Below are positions 62,428 through 64,000 of a stretch of DNA of 64,000 nt, one piece after another. A program made the position numbers and the translations under genes. The notes beneath the pieces are model-generated. The model was not told the origin of the DNA. It saw only the letters and a list, made by a program, of their open reading frames with translations, and ran no database searches. Position 1 is the stretch's first letter. Each line of letters begins with the position of its first letter. The DNA is from Spelaeicoccus albus (GTDB lineage Bacteria; Actinomycetota; Actinomycetes; Actinomycetales; Brevibacteriaceae), in the NCBI RefSeq assembly GCF_013409065.1, contig NZ_JACBZP010000001.1:1054001-1118000 (forward strand), in the 5' to 3' direction.

Positions 62428-64000
62428 ATGATCACCGACACCCTCTTCGGCCTTCCCGGTCACGCGCCGATAGTCATCGTCGGCGGAGGGCCGAGCGGCC
62501 TCTTTCTGTCGCTCGACCTGGCCCGCTACGGCGTGCCGAGCGTCGTTCTCGATGGCCGCCGGCACATCGACGCGAACCGGCCGCGGGCAAAAACCACCAA
62601 TACACGCACCATGACCCATTTGCGTCGGCTCGGCCTTGCGGAATCGCTGCGCCGGGCAGCCCCGCTGCCGGTGGATTACAGCGAAGACGTCATCTTCTGC
62701 ACGAGCGCTACCGGTTATGAGCTCACCCGGTTTCACGAAGCGTTCCAGCTGCACCGCGGCCGGTACGATCTGCAGCCGGAAAGCGGACAGCAAGTCGGCC
62801 AACCCGTTGTGGAAACGGTGCTGCGCGAGGCGGTCGCCGCCGAACCGCTGGTCACGGCGTACGTCGGCGCTCGGGTCGATTCGATAGACACCCCGGATGG
62901 CGGCTATCGGCTGTTTGTGCGGCACGACGACGGCCGACGATCGATAAGCGCCGACTACCTCGTCGGCGCCGACGGTGGTTCTTCGGTCGTGCGCAAATCC
63001 ATCGGGCTGCGTTTGGAGGGCTCCTCTGCCGCACGGTCGAACCTCAACGTGCTGTTCCGGTCGCGCGAACTTGCCGACACCATCACCCTCGACAAGGCCG
63101 TGCAGTACTGGATCACCAATCCCGCTGCGCCGGGCATGCTCGGCCCACTCGACCTCGACGGCACGTGGTGGACGATTCTGCAAGGTGTCGACTCCGACGA
63201 CGTCGTCGCTGACCCGGTTCCTTCCATCCGTGCCATGGTTGGGGCAGAAATCGACATCGACGTGATTGAGAAGGATCCGTGGACGGCACGGATGCTGCTC
63301 GCGGACCACTACCGCTCGGGCAACGCCTTCTTGGTCGGAGATGCAGCACACCTCAATCCTCCGTGGGGCGGTCACGGGTTCAACACCTGCATCGGGGATG
63401 CCGCGAACCTCGCGTGGAAACTTGCCGCAAGTGTCAAGGGGTGGGCCGGACCCGTACTGCTGAACAGCTACGAGGCCGAACGACGTCCGGTCGCTGCCCG
63501 CACGATCCGGGACGCAGCCGCGAACGGTAACTCGCTGGCATACGATTTCGCGGACGCCGAATTGCTGGACGACGGGCCGGCCGGGCAGGCGGCCAGGGAC
63601 GCGGCAGCAGCCAATCTGGTCGTCAAGACGAGCGAGTTTCATTCGCTCGGCCTCGTCCTCGGTTACGAGTACTCCGACTCGCCGCTCAGCGGAAAAGGTG
63701 ACGTCGTTCCGCCGTCCGACCCTGTCCGGTACACGCCGAGTGCCGCCCCGGGATGCCTGCTGCCACACACCTGGCTGGCTGACGGGTCCTCTATCTACGA
63801 CATGCTCGGCCCGGGATTCACGCTGCTGTATGAGATTGGCCGAATCCCGACAGGCCAGCCGGAAGAGCTGTCGTTGGCGGCGGGCCGGTACGGGATACCG
63901 CTCACGGTCCGCGCGATTACGGAGTCGTGCAGTGTCTGGGGCGTGGCGGCCGTACTGGTCCGCCCCGACCAGCACACCGTGTGGCGCGGCAGCGATCTCT
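62428..64000 (+). CDS. FAD-binding aromatic monooxygenase (partial, runs off the window)
   Basis: At least 524 residues are visible and the frame is open at the right edge. The GxGxxG motif PIVIVGGGPSGLFLSLDLAR is at residues ~15-34, the DG motif is in LVGADGGSSVVRKSIGL and the second FAD motif is in FLVGDAAHLNPPWGGHGFNT. This is a class A flavoprotein hydroxylase of the PHBH/PheA-MhpA type, using NAD(P)H and O2. A C-terminal thioredoxin-like domain seems to start at the window end (VWGVAAVLVRPDQHTVWR), as in phenol hydroxylase and MhpA relatives. It is downstream of the AAHS transporter. Confidence 0.85.
   Translation, partial: MITDTLFGLPGHAPIVIVGGGPSGLFLSLDLARYGVPSVVLDGRRHIDANRPRAKTTNTRTMTHLRRLGLAESLRRAAPLPVDYSEDVIFCTSATGYELTRFHEAFQLHRGRYDLQPESGQQVGQPVVETVLREAVAAEPLVTAYVGARVDSIDTPDGGYRLFVRHDDGRRSISADYLVGADGGSSVVRKSIGLRLEGSSAARSNLNVLFRSRELADTITLDKAVQYWITNPAAPGMLGPLDLDGTWWTILQGVDSDDVVADPVPSIRAMVGAEIDIDVIEKDPWTARMLLADHYRSGNAFLVGDAAHLNPPWGGHGFNTCIGDAANLAWKLAASVKGWAGPVLLNSYEAERRPVAARTIRDAAANGNSLAYDFADAELLDDGPAGQAARDAAAANLVVKTSEFHSLGLVLGYEYSDSPLSGKGDVVPPSDPVRYTPSAAPGCLLPHTWLADGSSIYDMLGPGFTLLYEIGRIPTGQPEELSLAAGRYGIPLTVRAITESCSVWGVAAVLVRPDQHTVWRGSDL

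Overview
The window is high-GC DNA (roughly 60-65% by eye) with dense operons, 4-nt start/stop overlaps, Tat/Sec lipoproteins and many LacI-type regulators. This fits an actinobacterium (Actinomycetota), plausibly of the Micrococcales; the genus cannot be fixed from the sequence. No rRNA, tRNA, CRISPR array, phage module or insertion sequence was found. The dominant theme is foraging on complex glycans.

Layout. (1) 1-2.5 kb: the C-terminal part of a GH101 endo-alpha-N-acetylgalactosaminidase (mucin-type O-glycans). (2) 2.5-5.2 kb: a nitrilase-family amidase, a LysR-like effector domain without a DNA-binding domain, a DUF5997 protein and a YqaJ-type nuclease. (3) 5.3-12.7 kb: one minus-strand L-fucose operon with an RbsABC-type importer, FucU mutarotase, lactonase, aldo/keto reductase and L-fuconate dehydratase. 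(4) 12.9-20.9 kb: a methyltransferase, a DUF4352 membrane protein, a two-component system, aspartate ammonia-lyase and two MFS transporters. (5) 20.9-28.8 kb: a LacI-controlled carbohydrate locus with three Gfo/Idh/MocA oxidoreductases (one fused to a DUF6807 domain), a DUF993 protein and a TIM-barrel isomerase. (6) 29.0-40.7 kb: an ABC importer with two paralogous binding proteins, a PL26/YetA-like protein, an SGNH esterase, and an opposed operon with LacI, Gfo/Idh, cupin and DUF6807 proteins. (7) 40.8-56.2 kb: an apparent N-glycan utilisation locus with two GH20 hexosaminidases, LacI, an ABC importer, GH38 alpha-mannosidase, GH5_18-like beta-mannosidase, a sugar porter and a secreted GH85 endo-beta-N-acetylglucosaminidase. 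(8) 56.3-60.1 kb: DoxX-like, alpha/beta-hydrolase, FAD oxidoreductase and cysteine-desulfurase-like genes. (9) 60.2-64.0 kb: an IclR regulator, an AAHS-type MFS transporter and a truncated flavin monooxygenase, suggesting aromatic-acid catabolism.

How the genes fit together. The GH85 enzyme would release N-glycans outside the cell, the ABC system at 45.0-48.1 kb would import them, and GH38, GH20 and GH5_18 would dismantle them inside. A 14-bp motif of the form CTTAnnCGnnTAAG lies in the divergent LacI/importer promoter and again upstream of the distant GH85 gene, which suggests one regulon. GH101 and the fucose operon would serve O-glycans. Region 6 looks directed at a rhamnogalacturonan-like acidic polysaccharide.

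Non-coding points of interest: two near-identical palindromes at the two ends of the MHS-type transporter gene; a pair of structured repeats at 5.2 and 12.8 kb; LacI-type operators at 24.2, 28.8, 28.9 and 40.7 kb; and six genes whose start codons sit 6-8 nt after a TAnnnT box, the pattern of leaderless transcripts. No gene-free stretch exceeds 300 bases.
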